Position numbers and translations under genes: made by a program. Source: SCUN01 sp046598935 (GTDB taxonomy: Bacteria; Acidobacteriota; Vicinamibacteria; Vicinamibacterales; SCN-69-37). From it: a stretch of 5,465 nt of DNA. Where the stretch lies: positions 1 to 5,465 of the forward strand of contig JBKJHW010000018.1 of the NCBI GenBank assembly GCA_046598935.1, written 5' to 3'. Below are positions 1 through 5,465 of the stretch, in pieces (the stretch's first letter is position 1; every line of letters begins with the position of its first letter). The notes under the pieces were generated by a model. The model was given only the letters and a program-made list of their open reading frames with translations. It had not been told where the DNA came from and did no database searches.

Positions 1-2
1 CG

Positions 3-1700
3 ACGCAGCCTTCCCCATTCGCAACGTTCGTAGCGACGTTTCAGGCGAGGGGCGGTGTCACCCCTATTGTGCGTGACGGCTTGGTCCACACCTACCGAAT
101 CCATCTTGATTGGGGGAGCCAGCGAACCGGCCCATGGCGGCGGGTCGGGCTCTTCTTCCAAGCGCCCGAGCCTGGCAGCGTCGACATTTTATCCGTTCGC
201 GTCGTCCCGGCAACGCGCGAGCCACTCACCGAGACGATTCTCGAACCGCCGCAGTTGACGTCCGACTTCGCGCTCTTTCGAAAGGCGCTCGAAGAGGCGC
301 ACGCCGGACTCTATCGGTGGACAACAAAGCGGGAAATGGATGCCGAATTCGCCATGGCGCGAGCCAAGCTCGATCAGCCCATGACGATCCTTCAGTTCCG
401 CAATGTTCTGATGCGGGTTGTCGCCGCGTTCAAATGCGGACACACCCTGTTTACAAATTACCAGGGCAGCGAGATCGACGCGGTGCTCAATTCGGCGAAG
501 CAGTTTCCGCTTGCGCTCAAGTTCGAGCCAACGCGCGCCCTCGTGGTGCTCAATCAGGGCCTTGATGAGCGGGTGAAGCCGGGTATGGAAGTGATGGCCA
601 TCAACGGAGAGCCGCTACCGTCGATTCTGCGGAGAATTCTTCCGCATATCCCTCATGACGGCGACATTCGAACGAATCGGATGTACGTCTTAGGAGTCGC
701 AAACTTCCATCGGTTGCGGAATCCAGGCAGCACGGGCTTCAGCGAATCGTACCGCTTGTATATTGGGAATCCCACAAGCTTTACGACCACGCTTCGAGAC
801 TCGCGAACGCGCAAGACGTTCGTCGTGGACCTCGACGGTGTTACGAACGCAGAGGCGGCAACCAACGCGGGAAAGAACCCTGTAAACCGCGGCGTCCTTG
901 CCGGGATCAGACAGCTTCAAAGCCTCGGCGAGAAGCTGTCGATCCGGTATTTCGACAGTGAGAACATCGCCCTGCTGCGGATTCCTGGTTTCGGGGACTT
1001 CGGCGACTTCCTCGCGAAATCATTTGCGGAACTGAAGAGCAAGGAAACGAAGAACCTCATCATCGACCTCCGCGGGAATAGCGGTGGTCGCGACGCGTCC
1101 GTTCCGCTCCTGTTTTCCTATTTGGCCAGGAAGGAGTTCCGTATTTACGAGCGGATCCACATGACCACCTACCAGCCGAGCTTCAAGCAGTACACGGACC
1201 GTGAGTTCACTCCCGCGACTAATTTTCCAGAGTTCAGCCCAGCCTTTGGTCTTCTGAAGCCCGATCCCGATGGCGGTTGGCTCCTCACTGAGAAGAAGCC
1301 GGGCAACCGCCTCGACAGCCCCGCCGAGAATCGCTTTGATGGAGCCGTGTACGTGCTTATGGACGGCGGCAGTTTCTCTGCGGCCGCCGACTTCGTCGCG
1401 ACGGCGGCCTTCCACAAGCGCGCGACATTCATCGGCGAGGAGGCCGGGGGGACTGCCGAAGGGAACAACAGCGGCGTAGCAATCGGCCTGACGCTCCCTG
1501 AGTCACAACTCCATATCGGGATTCCGACGTACAAGTACTTCAACGCAGTCGACGGCTTCAGCCGCGGTCGTGGCGCCATGCCGACGTATGCAGTCATGCA
1601 GACAATCGACGACCTCGCAAAAGGCCGCGATACGGCCCTCGAATTCACGCGTGAGCTCATCCGCACCGGGAAGGCACCGAACACCGTGAAAAACAAATGA
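3..1700 (+). CDS. S41-family serine peptidase (tricorn/CtpA-like), 5' end outside window
   Basis: Likely exported processing peptidase; the substrate cannot be told. Residues are numbered from the in-frame GTG at 69, but the frame stays open back to base 3, so that GTG is probably internal and the gene is 5'-partial. Residues 1-46 (YRIHLDW...WRRVGLFF...GSVDILSVRVV) read like the final strands of a beta-sandwich/carbohydrate-binding-like domain. Residues 62-126 form a helical region ending in CGHT, typical of tricorn/IRBP-like S41 proteins. Residues 145-195 are PDZ-like (VKPGMEVMAINGEPL). The core spans about 290-520, with NLIIDLRGNSGG (329-340), the nucleophile motif DGGSFSAAADF with probable catalytic Ser437, and GEEAGGTAEGNNSG (456-469). 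The CtpA catalytic Lys is not evident at its usual place, so a Ser/His/Glu-type arrangement (His125, Glu457 or Glu458) is inferred. The TGA stop lies 8 nt from the convergent toxin gene. Family assignment is secure; start and substrate are not. Confidence 0.9.
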   Translation, partial: TQPSPFATFVATFQARGGVTPIVRDGLVHTYRIHLDWGSQRTGPWRRVGLFFQAPEPGSVDILSVRVVPATREPLTETILEPPQLTSDFALFRKALEEAHAGLYRWTTKREMDAEFAMARAKLDQPMTILQFRNVLMRVVAAFKCGHTLFTNYQGSEIDAVLNSAKQFPLALKFEPTRALVVLNQGLDERVKPGMEVMAINGEPLPSILRRILPHIPHDGDIRTNRMYVLGVANFHRLRNPGSTGFSESYRLYIGNPTSFTTTLRDSRTRKTFVVDLDGVTNAEAATNAGKNPVNRGVLAGIRQLQSLGEKLSIRYFDSENIALLRIPGFGDFGDFLAKSFAELKSKETKNLIIDLRGNSGGRDASVPLLFSYLARKEFRIYERIHMTTYQPSFKQYTDREFTPATNFPEFSPAFGLLKPDPDGGWLLTEKKPGNRLDSPAENRFDGAVYVLMDGGSFSAAADFVATAAFHKRATFIGEEAGGTAEGNNSGVAIGLTLPESQLHIGIPTYKYFNAVDGFSRGRGAMPTYAVMQTIDDLAKGRDTALEFTRELIRTGKAPNTVKNK

Positions 1701-1708
1701 GATTCCCG

Positions 1709-2125
1709 CTACGCCGACGCGTCGCTCACTCGGACGAGCCGGCCGCGAGTCGCGTAGTCGAGGATCTGGCGATCGCGCGTGACCAGAGGCACGTCGTACG
1801 CGCGCGCGCTCGCAACGAGCATGCGATCGATCGGGTCGGCAAGCGCCGACGAGGGAATGACGCCGGCGTCGATCGCGATGTCCACGTCGATGCCGATCAC
1901 GCGCAAGCCGCCTCGGAAGACAGAATCACGGATCCATTTCTCGGCGGATTGATTCAGGCGAAGCCGGCCCGCCGTGGCGAGCGCGGTGATTTCAAACACC
2001 GACGCGGTTGTCACGAGGAGCGTGCTGGCCGCGGCGGCGCGCGCGATCACGCGGCGCGTCTTCGGCCCGAGTTTTCCACTTTCGTCGGCTGCCGCCCAGA
2101 TCCACGCGTGCGTATCGAGCAACAT
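1709..2125 (-). CDS. vapC: VapC-like PIN-domain ribonuclease toxin
   Basis: Toxin of a type II toxin-antitoxin pair; family members are Mg2+-dependent endoribonucleases that cut tRNA, rRNA or mRNA in the cytoplasm. The 138-residue length is normal for a complete PIN protein. The acidic active-site set is all present: Asp4 in LLDTHAWIW, Glu45 in ASVFEI, Asp97 and Asp100 in ADPIDRMLVASA, and Asp118 in PLVTRD. No frameshift or stop is seen, so the enzyme looks competent. The ATG is the natural start because it places LLDTH at the N-terminus. It lies 4 nt after the stop codon of the upstream antitoxin remnant, the usual coupled arrangement, and no clear Shine-Dalgarno sequence precedes it. The 3' end converges on the peptidase gene with no visible terminator between. 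Which RNA it cuts cannot be predicted. Family call is firm; activity in the cell is uncertain because the antitoxin is broken. Confidence 0.9.
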   Translation of the reverse strand: MLLDTHAWIWAAADESGKLGPKTRRVIARAAAASTLLVTTASVFEITALATAGRLRLNQSAEKWIRDSVFRGGLRVIGIDVDIAIDAGVIPSSALADPIDRMLVASARAYDVPLVTRDRQILDYATRGRLVRVSDASA

Positions 2126-2129
2126 CGCG

Positions 2130-2345
2130 TCAGTCGGCGTCGCTGCCGGGGGCGTTCACGTCCCATGCGCCAGGCACGGGCTCGAACGGCGCGTCGTACC
2201 CGAGCACCGAGCCCTTCATCGATCCGATGAACGCTGCCGGCGTTTCCCGCTCGACAGGCACCAGCCGGGCGACCGGCCGTCCATGCCGCGTGACGACGTA
2301 TTCGGCCCGCGCTTCCCGGCCTGCCGGAAGGACTAGCCCGCCGCT
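2130..2345 (-). pseudogene. Phd/YefM-type antitoxin, N-terminally truncated, no start codon
   Basis: The frame directly upstream of the PIN toxin encodes 71 sense codons. They contain EYVVTRHGRPVARLVPVE (residues 15-32), the hallmark of the end of a Phd/YefM DNA-binding domain, followed by a toxin-binding tail with GSMKGSV and a PGAWDV segment before the stop. The tail is the part that wraps the cognate toxin in this family. The first part of the domain is missing: a TGA at 2348-2346 closes the frame, and no ATG, GTG or TTG occurs between that stop and the RHGRPVAR motif. The expected missing 10-20 codons would fall where the kinase promoter and first kinase codons now lie, and no antitoxin-like peptide is readable there in any minus frame. 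Internal GTG (2261) or ATG (2219) starts would give only a tail fragment. I read this as a decapitated antitoxin; an unusual initiation or a sequence error is the alternative. Confidence 0.7.
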
Positions 2346-2356
2346 TCACCTATAAT
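2329..2356 (+). promoter_or_regulatory. Sigma70-type promoter of the first kinase gene
   Basis: A perfect TATAAT -10 hexamer lies at 2351-2356. A weak -35-like AGGACT is at 2329-2334 (16-nt spacer). Transcription would be expected to start about 7 nt downstream, near 2363, only about 5 nt before the TTG start at 2368. The same arrangement recurs before the second kinase, which supports it. The -10 box also contains TAA (2353-2355) in the kinase frame, so the coding sequence cannot begin farther upstream. The promoter overlaps the truncated end of the opposing antitoxin remnant. Confidence 0.7.
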
Positions 2357-2367
2357 CCAGTGCCCCG

Positions 2368-5043
2368 TTGAGCCTCGCCCCCGGCACTCGCCTCGGTCCC
2401 TACGAAATCGTCGCGCCCATCGGCGCCGGCGGCATGGGCGAGGTCTACAAGGCGACCGACACTCGACTGAACCGGACCGTCGCGATCAAGGCGCTGCATG
2501 CGATGTTCGCGGGCGATCCCGAGCGCGTCGCGCGGTTCGAGCGTGAGGCGCATCTGCTCGCGTCGCTCAACGCGCCGAACATCGCGGCGATTTACGGCAT
2601 CGAAGCCGTGAACAGTGAGAAGTACCTCGTCCTTGAGTTTGTCGATGGCCGCACGCTCGCCGACGTGATGCGCGACGGCGCGCTGCCGGTGTCCGAGGCG
2701 GTCTCGCTCGCCAAACAAATCGCTGACGCGCTCGTGGCCGCGCACGATCGCGGCATCATCCATCGCGATCTCAAGCCGGGCAACGTGATGCTCACAGGCG
2801 AGGGCGTGATCAAAGTCCTCGACTTCGGTCTGGGTAAATCGCTCGACAACGAGCCCGCCTCAGAGACCGCGAATTCGCCGACGATGACGATGGCGGCGAC
2901 GCGGATGGGCGTCATTCTCGGCACCGCCGGCTACATGAGTCCGGAGCAGGCGAAAGGGCGCGCAGCCGACAAGCGCAGCGACGTGTGGGCATTTGGCTGC
3001 GTGCTGTTCGAAATGTTGGCGGGCAAGCGCGCGTTCGAAGGCGAAGACATCACCGAAACGCTCGCGGCGATCGTCCGCGGCGAACCGGATTGGGCGGCGC
3101 TGCCGGCGGGTGTGCCCGCGCCCGTGCGTGAACTCGTGGAACGCTGCCTGATCAAGAATCGCAACGAGCGGCTCGCGGATATGTCGATCGTGCGGTATCT
3201 CCTGAGTGATCGAACAATCAGCGGCTCGATGATGGCGCCCGCGTCGTCAGTGACCCTGCCGGCCTCGCATCGATCACCGGCGCTCACCTGGCCGGTCGTG
3301 GCCGCACTCGTCGCGATCTCGATTCTCGGCACTGCGGGCGTGATGCACGTGATGAAGCCCGCGGTCGTGGGATCGTCCGACGGCGCCGTGACGCGCCTGA
3401 GTCTTCCACTGCCGGAGGGCGATCAGCTCGCGTTCGCCAATCTGGCGCCGGTGACGATTTCTCCCAACGGATCGACCATCGTCTACGCGGCGATCCGCGG
3501 CGAGACGTCGATGTTGTTTTCCCGGGCGTTGTCGGAGTCCGAACCCCGGGCGATTGTCGGCACCGAAGGGGCCAGGAGCCCGTTCTTCGCGCCCGACAGC
3601 CGTTGGATCGGGTTTTTCGCGCAGGGCAAATTGAAGAAAGTGACGGTTGATGGCGGCGCGCTGAAAATCGTGGCCGACGCCGTTGATGGGCGCGGCGGCT
3701 CGTGGGGGACGAATGGCCTGATCTATTTCTCGCCGCTGAACACGTCGCCCGTGCTCAGCGTGCCGGCCGATGGTGGCGCCGTCACCCCGGTGACCTCGTT
3801 GGACCGGGCGCGCGGTGAGATCAGCCATGTGTGGCCGCAGGTCACAACCGACGGCACGACACTGCTGTTCACCGCACGGCACGGACCCGGCAACGACGAG
3901 CGGCAGATCGCGGCGGTGAATCTCGCTTCAGGTGAGCGGCGTGACCTGATGCAAGGCGGCAACAGCCCGCGATTCTCAAACGGACACCTCCTGTTCGGAC
4001 GTCTTGACACCCTGTATACCGCGCCGTGGTCGACGTCACAGCGGGACCTGGCGGGAGCCGTGCCCGTCGCCTATCCGGAACACCCGCGGTCGGAGAACGA
4101 AGCGGCGTCCGCCTACGCGATCGCGGACAACGGGACACTGGTGTATCTCGCAGGCGGACTCCTACGCTTGAAGAATCGGATTGTGTGGATCGACCGCGCG
4201 GGCAGAACCTCCGGATTGCCGCTGACGGAGCGTGAGTACGAAAGCGTCGCGATTTCTCCGGATGGGCGGCAGGCGGTGGTGCAAGTGCTCGAAGGCACCG
4301 TCGGCCAATGGATGCTCGATCTCGAGCGTCAGACGATGACCCCGCTTCTTGTTTCCGGCGGCAGCCGGCAGGCGCCGGTGTGGACGGCCGACGGCAAACG
4401 CATCATCTATCGATATACAAAAGATGGCTTCCGCAACCTGTACTCGCACGCCGCGGACGGCTCCGGATCCGAAGAACGGCTGACGACGAAGGCCGGTGTG
4501 GTGCACACGCCGATGTCCGTCTCGGCGGACGGCAAATGGCTCGTGTTCAGTGAAACCGGGACTTCAATATGGGTGATGCCTCTCGATCCGGCCGCCGGTC
4601 GGACGCCGCGACGGTTCCTGCCCGACGACGAAGGAGGTTCGAACGGACAGCTGTCGCCCGATGACCGCTGGATGGCGTATTCGTCTGCCGTATCGGGACG
4701 GGAAGAAGTCTATGTCCGCCCGTTTCCTGGCCCCGGTGCGCGCCGGTCCGTGTCGGTCGCCGGCGGTGAACTGCCGCGGTGGTCGCGAGACGGCCGCGAG
4801 CTGTTCTTCACGTCGTCGAACCAGAAAGCGTACTCAGTGGCCGTTGGCCCGGGCGGAACATTCTCGGCGCCGCGCCTGCTCTTTGAGGGCCGCTTTAAGG
4901 CGTCGTCCAACACGAACACGAATTACGACGTCATGCGCGACGGCCGATTCCTGTTCATCGAGCAGTCCGGCGCGCAGAACTCAATCAGGCAGATCGAGGT
5001 GGTGCTCAACTGGTTCAGTCAGTTGCGGCCGGGCGCGAAGTAG
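2368..5043 (+). CDS. Receptor-like Ser/Thr protein kinase with C-terminal TolB/PD40-like beta-propeller
   Basis: Membrane-anchored protein kinase: the cytoplasmic catalytic domain phosphorylates Ser/Thr of unknown targets, and the propeller on the other side of the membrane probably senses a ligand or protein. Kinase domain is about residues 11-280, with glycine loop GAGGMGEV (19-26), VAIK Lys41, helix-C Glu60, HRDLKPGN (catalytic Asp134, Asn139), DFG (152-154), GTAGYMSPEQ (185-194), DVWAFG (205-210) and the late conserved Arg268. All key residues are present, so it should be active; it is an RD kinase. After a Pro/Ser/Ala linker, one transmembrane segment lies at about 307-326. The remaining ~550 residues hold repeated PD40/WD-like blades, for example TISPNGSTIVY (363), AISPDGRQAVV (628), SVSADGKWLVF (717), QLSPDDRWMAY (761) and PRWSRDGRELFF (803). 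Start is TTG at 2368: an in-frame TAA at 2353 excludes earlier starts and the N-terminus matches the downstream paralogue. No Shine-Dalgarno is visible. The 891-residue length is usual for this architecture. Confidence 0.93.
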   Translation: MSLAPGTRLGPYEIVAPIGAGGMGEVYKATDTRLNRTVAIKALHAMFAGDPERVARFEREAHLLASLNAPNIAAIYGIEAVNSEKYLVLEFVDGRTLADVMRDGALPVSEAVSLAKQIADALVAAHDRGIIHRDLKPGNVMLTGEGVIKVLDFGLGKSLDNEPASETANSPTMTMAATRMGVILGTAGYMSPEQAKGRAADKRSDVWAFGCVLFEMLAGKRAFEGEDITETLAAIVRGEPDWAALPAGVPAPVRELVERCLIKNRNERLADMSIVRYLLSDRTISGSMMAPASSVTLPASHRSPALTWPVVAALVAISILGTAGVMHVMKPAVVGSSDGAVTRLSLPLPEGDQLAFANLAPVTISPNGSTIVYAAIRGETSMLFSRALSESEPRAIVGTEGARSPFFAPDSRWIGFFAQGKLKKVTVDGGALKIVADAVDGRGGSWGTNGLIYFSPLNTSPVLSVPADGGAVTPVTSLDRARGEISHVWPQVTTDGTTLLFTARHGPGNDERQIAAVNLASGERRDLMQGGNSPRFSNGHLLFGRLDTLYTAPWSTSQRDLAGAVPVAYPEHPRSENEAASAYAIADNGTLVYLAGGLLRLKNRIVWIDRAGRTSGLPLTEREYESVAISPDGRQAVVQVLEGTVGQWMLDLERQTMTPLLVSGGSRQAPVWTADGKRIIYRYTKDGFRNLYSHAADGSGSEERLTTKAGVVHTPMSVSADGKWLVFSETGTSIWVMPLDPAAGRTPRRFLPDDEGGSNGQLSPDDRWMAYSSAVSGREEVYVRPFPGPGARRSVSVAGGELPRWSRDGRELFFTSSNQKAYSVAVGPGGTFSAPRLLFEGRFKASSNTNTNYDVMRDGRFLFIEQSGAQNSIRQIEVVLNWFSQLRPGAK
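2383..2444 (+). repeat. Near-identical kinase head, copy 1
   Basis: These 62 nt match 5143-5204 with only two mismatches (2388 and 2410). They encode the segment from PGTRLGPYEI to the glycine loop GAGGMGEV. Beyond 2444 the genes diverge at the DNA level although the proteins stay similar, so identity is highest over the start of the kinase fold. Recent duplication, gene conversion or strong constraint on this stretch could explain it. Confidence 0.85.
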
Positions 5044-5088
5044 GCGCCTCCGCGCTAGTCGGATGCCGGGTTCACGCGGGGCGAAGGT
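5044..5088. other. Short kinase-kinase spacer, no terminator seen
   Basis: The gap between the first kinase stop and the second kinase promoter holds no ORF. It has no clear GC hairpin followed by a T run, so I see no intrinsic terminator. Read-through from the first kinase into the second is therefore possible, although the second gene has its own promoter. Confidence 0.5.
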
Positions 5089-5115
5089 TTGACTCTCGCG
5101 GCCTTCCCCTATAAT
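5089..5115 (+). promoter_or_regulatory. Sigma70-type promoter of the second kinase gene
   Basis: TTGACT at 5089-5094 matches the -35 consensus at five of six positions. A perfect TATAAT lies at 5110-5115 with a 15-nt spacer, slightly short (or 16 nt if TTTGAC at 5088 is taken). The predicted transcript start near 5122 is about 6 nt from the TTG start at 5128, again leaving almost no leader. The layout parallels the promoter of the first kinase at 2329-2356. Confidence 0.75.
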
Positions 5116-5127
5116 CACGGCACCTTC

Positions 5128-5465
5128 TTGGCCTTGCTCCCAGGCACCCGCCTCGGTCCCTACGAAATCATCGCGCCCATCGGCGCCGGCGGCATGGGCG
5201 AGGTGTATCGCGCGAAAGACACAAAGCTCAACCGCGACGTCGCGATCAAGGTGCTGCCGGAATCATTCGCGCTTGATGCCGACCGCGTTGCGCGGTTCAC
5301 GCGCGAAGCGCAGGTGCTCGCGTCGCTGAATCATCCCAACATCGCCGCGATCTACGCAGTGGAAACGACATCGGGTGTCGTTTTGCCTGGCACAAGACTC
5401 GCGCCAGGCGAAACGACACCCGATGTCGTTTCCACGGCGCTCGTGATGGAACTGGTCGAGGGCGA
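5128..5465 (+). CDS. Ser/Thr protein kinase, N-terminal part only (runs off window)
   Basis: Paralogue of the preceding kinase; 112 codons are visible. The N-lobe is intact: glycine loop GAGGMGEV (19-26), VAIK Lys41, helix-C Glu60 in FTREAQVLASLNHPNIAAIY, and the ALVMELVEG strand (104-112) where the window ends. Catalytic loop, DFG and any membrane or propeller part lie outside, so the architecture beyond the N-lobe is inferred only from its neighbour. Start is placed at TTG 5128, giving MALLPGTRLGPYEI in register with the first kinase; TTG 5134 is the main alternative. The notable oddity is an insertion of roughly 20 residues (about 80-103) between AIYAVE and ALVMELVEG, where the first kinase has only a short turn. 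That insertion is encoded by a long inverted repeat and contains two similar peptides, ETTSGVV and ETTPDVV. The frame is maintained through it. Confidence 0.9.
   Translation, partial: MALLPGTRLGPYEIIAPIGAGGMGEVYRAKDTKLNRDVAIKVLPESFALDADRVARFTREAQVLASLNHPNIAAIYAVETTSGVVLPGTRLAPGETTPDVVSTALVMELVEG
5143..5204 (+). repeat. Near-identical kinase head, copy 2
   Basis: Second copy of the 62-nt segment at 2383-2444, 60 of 62 positions identical and in the same reading frame, encoding PGTRLGPYEI through the glycine loop. The two copies lie exactly 2760 nt apart as direct repeats, so homologous recombination between them could delete or fuse the intervening kinase gene. Confidence 0.85.
5359..5435. 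repeat. 77-nt palindromic element (33-bp inverted arms) inside kinase coding sequence
   Basis: The left arm at 5359-5391 and right arm at 5403-5435 are reverse complements over 33 nt with a single mismatch, which is a G-U wobble in RNA; the loop is 11 nt (5392-5402). Each arm holds its own smaller palindrome, aaacgaca-N5-tgtcgttt, at 5363-5383 and 5411-5431. The loops tcggg and cccga are complementary, so the DNA or RNA can fold either as two small hairpins or as one long one. The small palindromes are 48 nt apart, a whole number of codons. The element occupies codons 78-103 of the partial kinase without breaking its frame. No T run follows, so it is not an intrinsic terminator. It resembles REP/BIME-like or Rickettsia-palindromic-element-like repeats in form; that relationship is inference. 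Confidence 0.9.

Noticed and set aside
1169..1696. Open minus-strand frame of 175 codons inside the peptidase gene
   Set aside because: Opposite to conserved S41 core motifs; translation shows no recognisable domain.
1697..2230. Open plus-strand frame of 177 codons over the toxin-antitoxin region
   Set aside because: Arg-rich, low-complexity translation with no family signature; it is the antisense of a clear PIN-domain gene with all active-site residues.
2047..2349. GTG-started 100-codon minus frame as the real antitoxin
   Set aside because: It is in a different frame from the RHGRPVAR motif, is Arg-rich without a domain, and overlaps the toxin start.
2345..2356. Minus-strand ATTATA as a promoter for the toxin-antitoxin remnant
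   Set aside because: It is merely the complement of the plus-strand TATAAT; no -35 element at proper spacing was seen on the minus strand.
3274..3882. Open minus-strand frame of 202 codons inside the kinase gene
   Set aside because: Antisense shadow in GC-rich DNA; composition dominated by Arg/Gly/His/Ala and it overlaps a confidently coding beta-propeller region.
5363..5431. Two repeated palindromic units as a mini CRISPR array
   Set aside because: Only two copies, arranged as inverted arms within a coding frame; no leader, spacer series or cas genes.
5359..5435. Long hairpin as an intrinsic transcription terminator
   Set aside because: No T-rich tract follows either arm and the kinase frame continues through it into a conserved strand.

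Overview
The window is GC-rich, densely coding bacterial DNA. Two consecutive same-strand genes begin with a Pkn1/PknB-type Ser/Thr kinase domain, and the complete one carries a TolB/PD40-like beta-propeller behind a single membrane segment. This architecture is abundantly duplicated in Acidobacteriota, especially soil Vicinamibacteria-like lineages, so I infer a member of that phylum. No rRNA or other phylogenetic marker is present, so the assignment rests on gene content only.

Layout, left to right. (1) Positions 1-1700 (+): the 3' part of a large secreted-type S41 (tricorn/CtpA-like) serine peptidase. Its reading frame is open through the left edge of the window, and the visible head looks like the last strands of a beta-sandwich domain. 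(2) Positions 1709-2345 (-): a type II toxin-antitoxin remnant. An intact VapC-like PIN-domain RNase lies behind a Phd/YefM-type antitoxin that has lost its N-terminal DNA-binding end and has no start codon. It converges on the peptidase gene with an 8-nt gap. (3) Positions 2329-5043 (+): a strong TATAAT promoter followed about 12 nt later by a TTG-initiated, 891-residue receptor-like kinase. (4) Positions 5089-5465 (+): a second copy of the same promoter arrangement driving a paralogous kinase that runs off the right edge.

Two non-genic signals stand out. First, the partial kinase carries a 77-nt near-perfect inverted repeat (33-bp arms, one mismatch, 11-nt loop) inside its coding sequence. 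It stays in frame and adds roughly 20 residues to the loop just before the 'ALVMELVEG' strand. Each arm is itself a small palindrome. It looks like a mobile or repetitive palindromic element tolerated inside a protein gene. Second, both kinase genes have a consensus -10 box so close to a TTG start codon that the mRNA should be nearly or fully leaderless. In the first gene the -10 box itself contains the in-frame stop that fixes the start.

The two kinases are probably independent membrane sensors made by duplication rather than an operon with the peptidase. The toxin-antitoxin remnant appears to have been cut by the kinase/promoter unit now occupying its 5' end.
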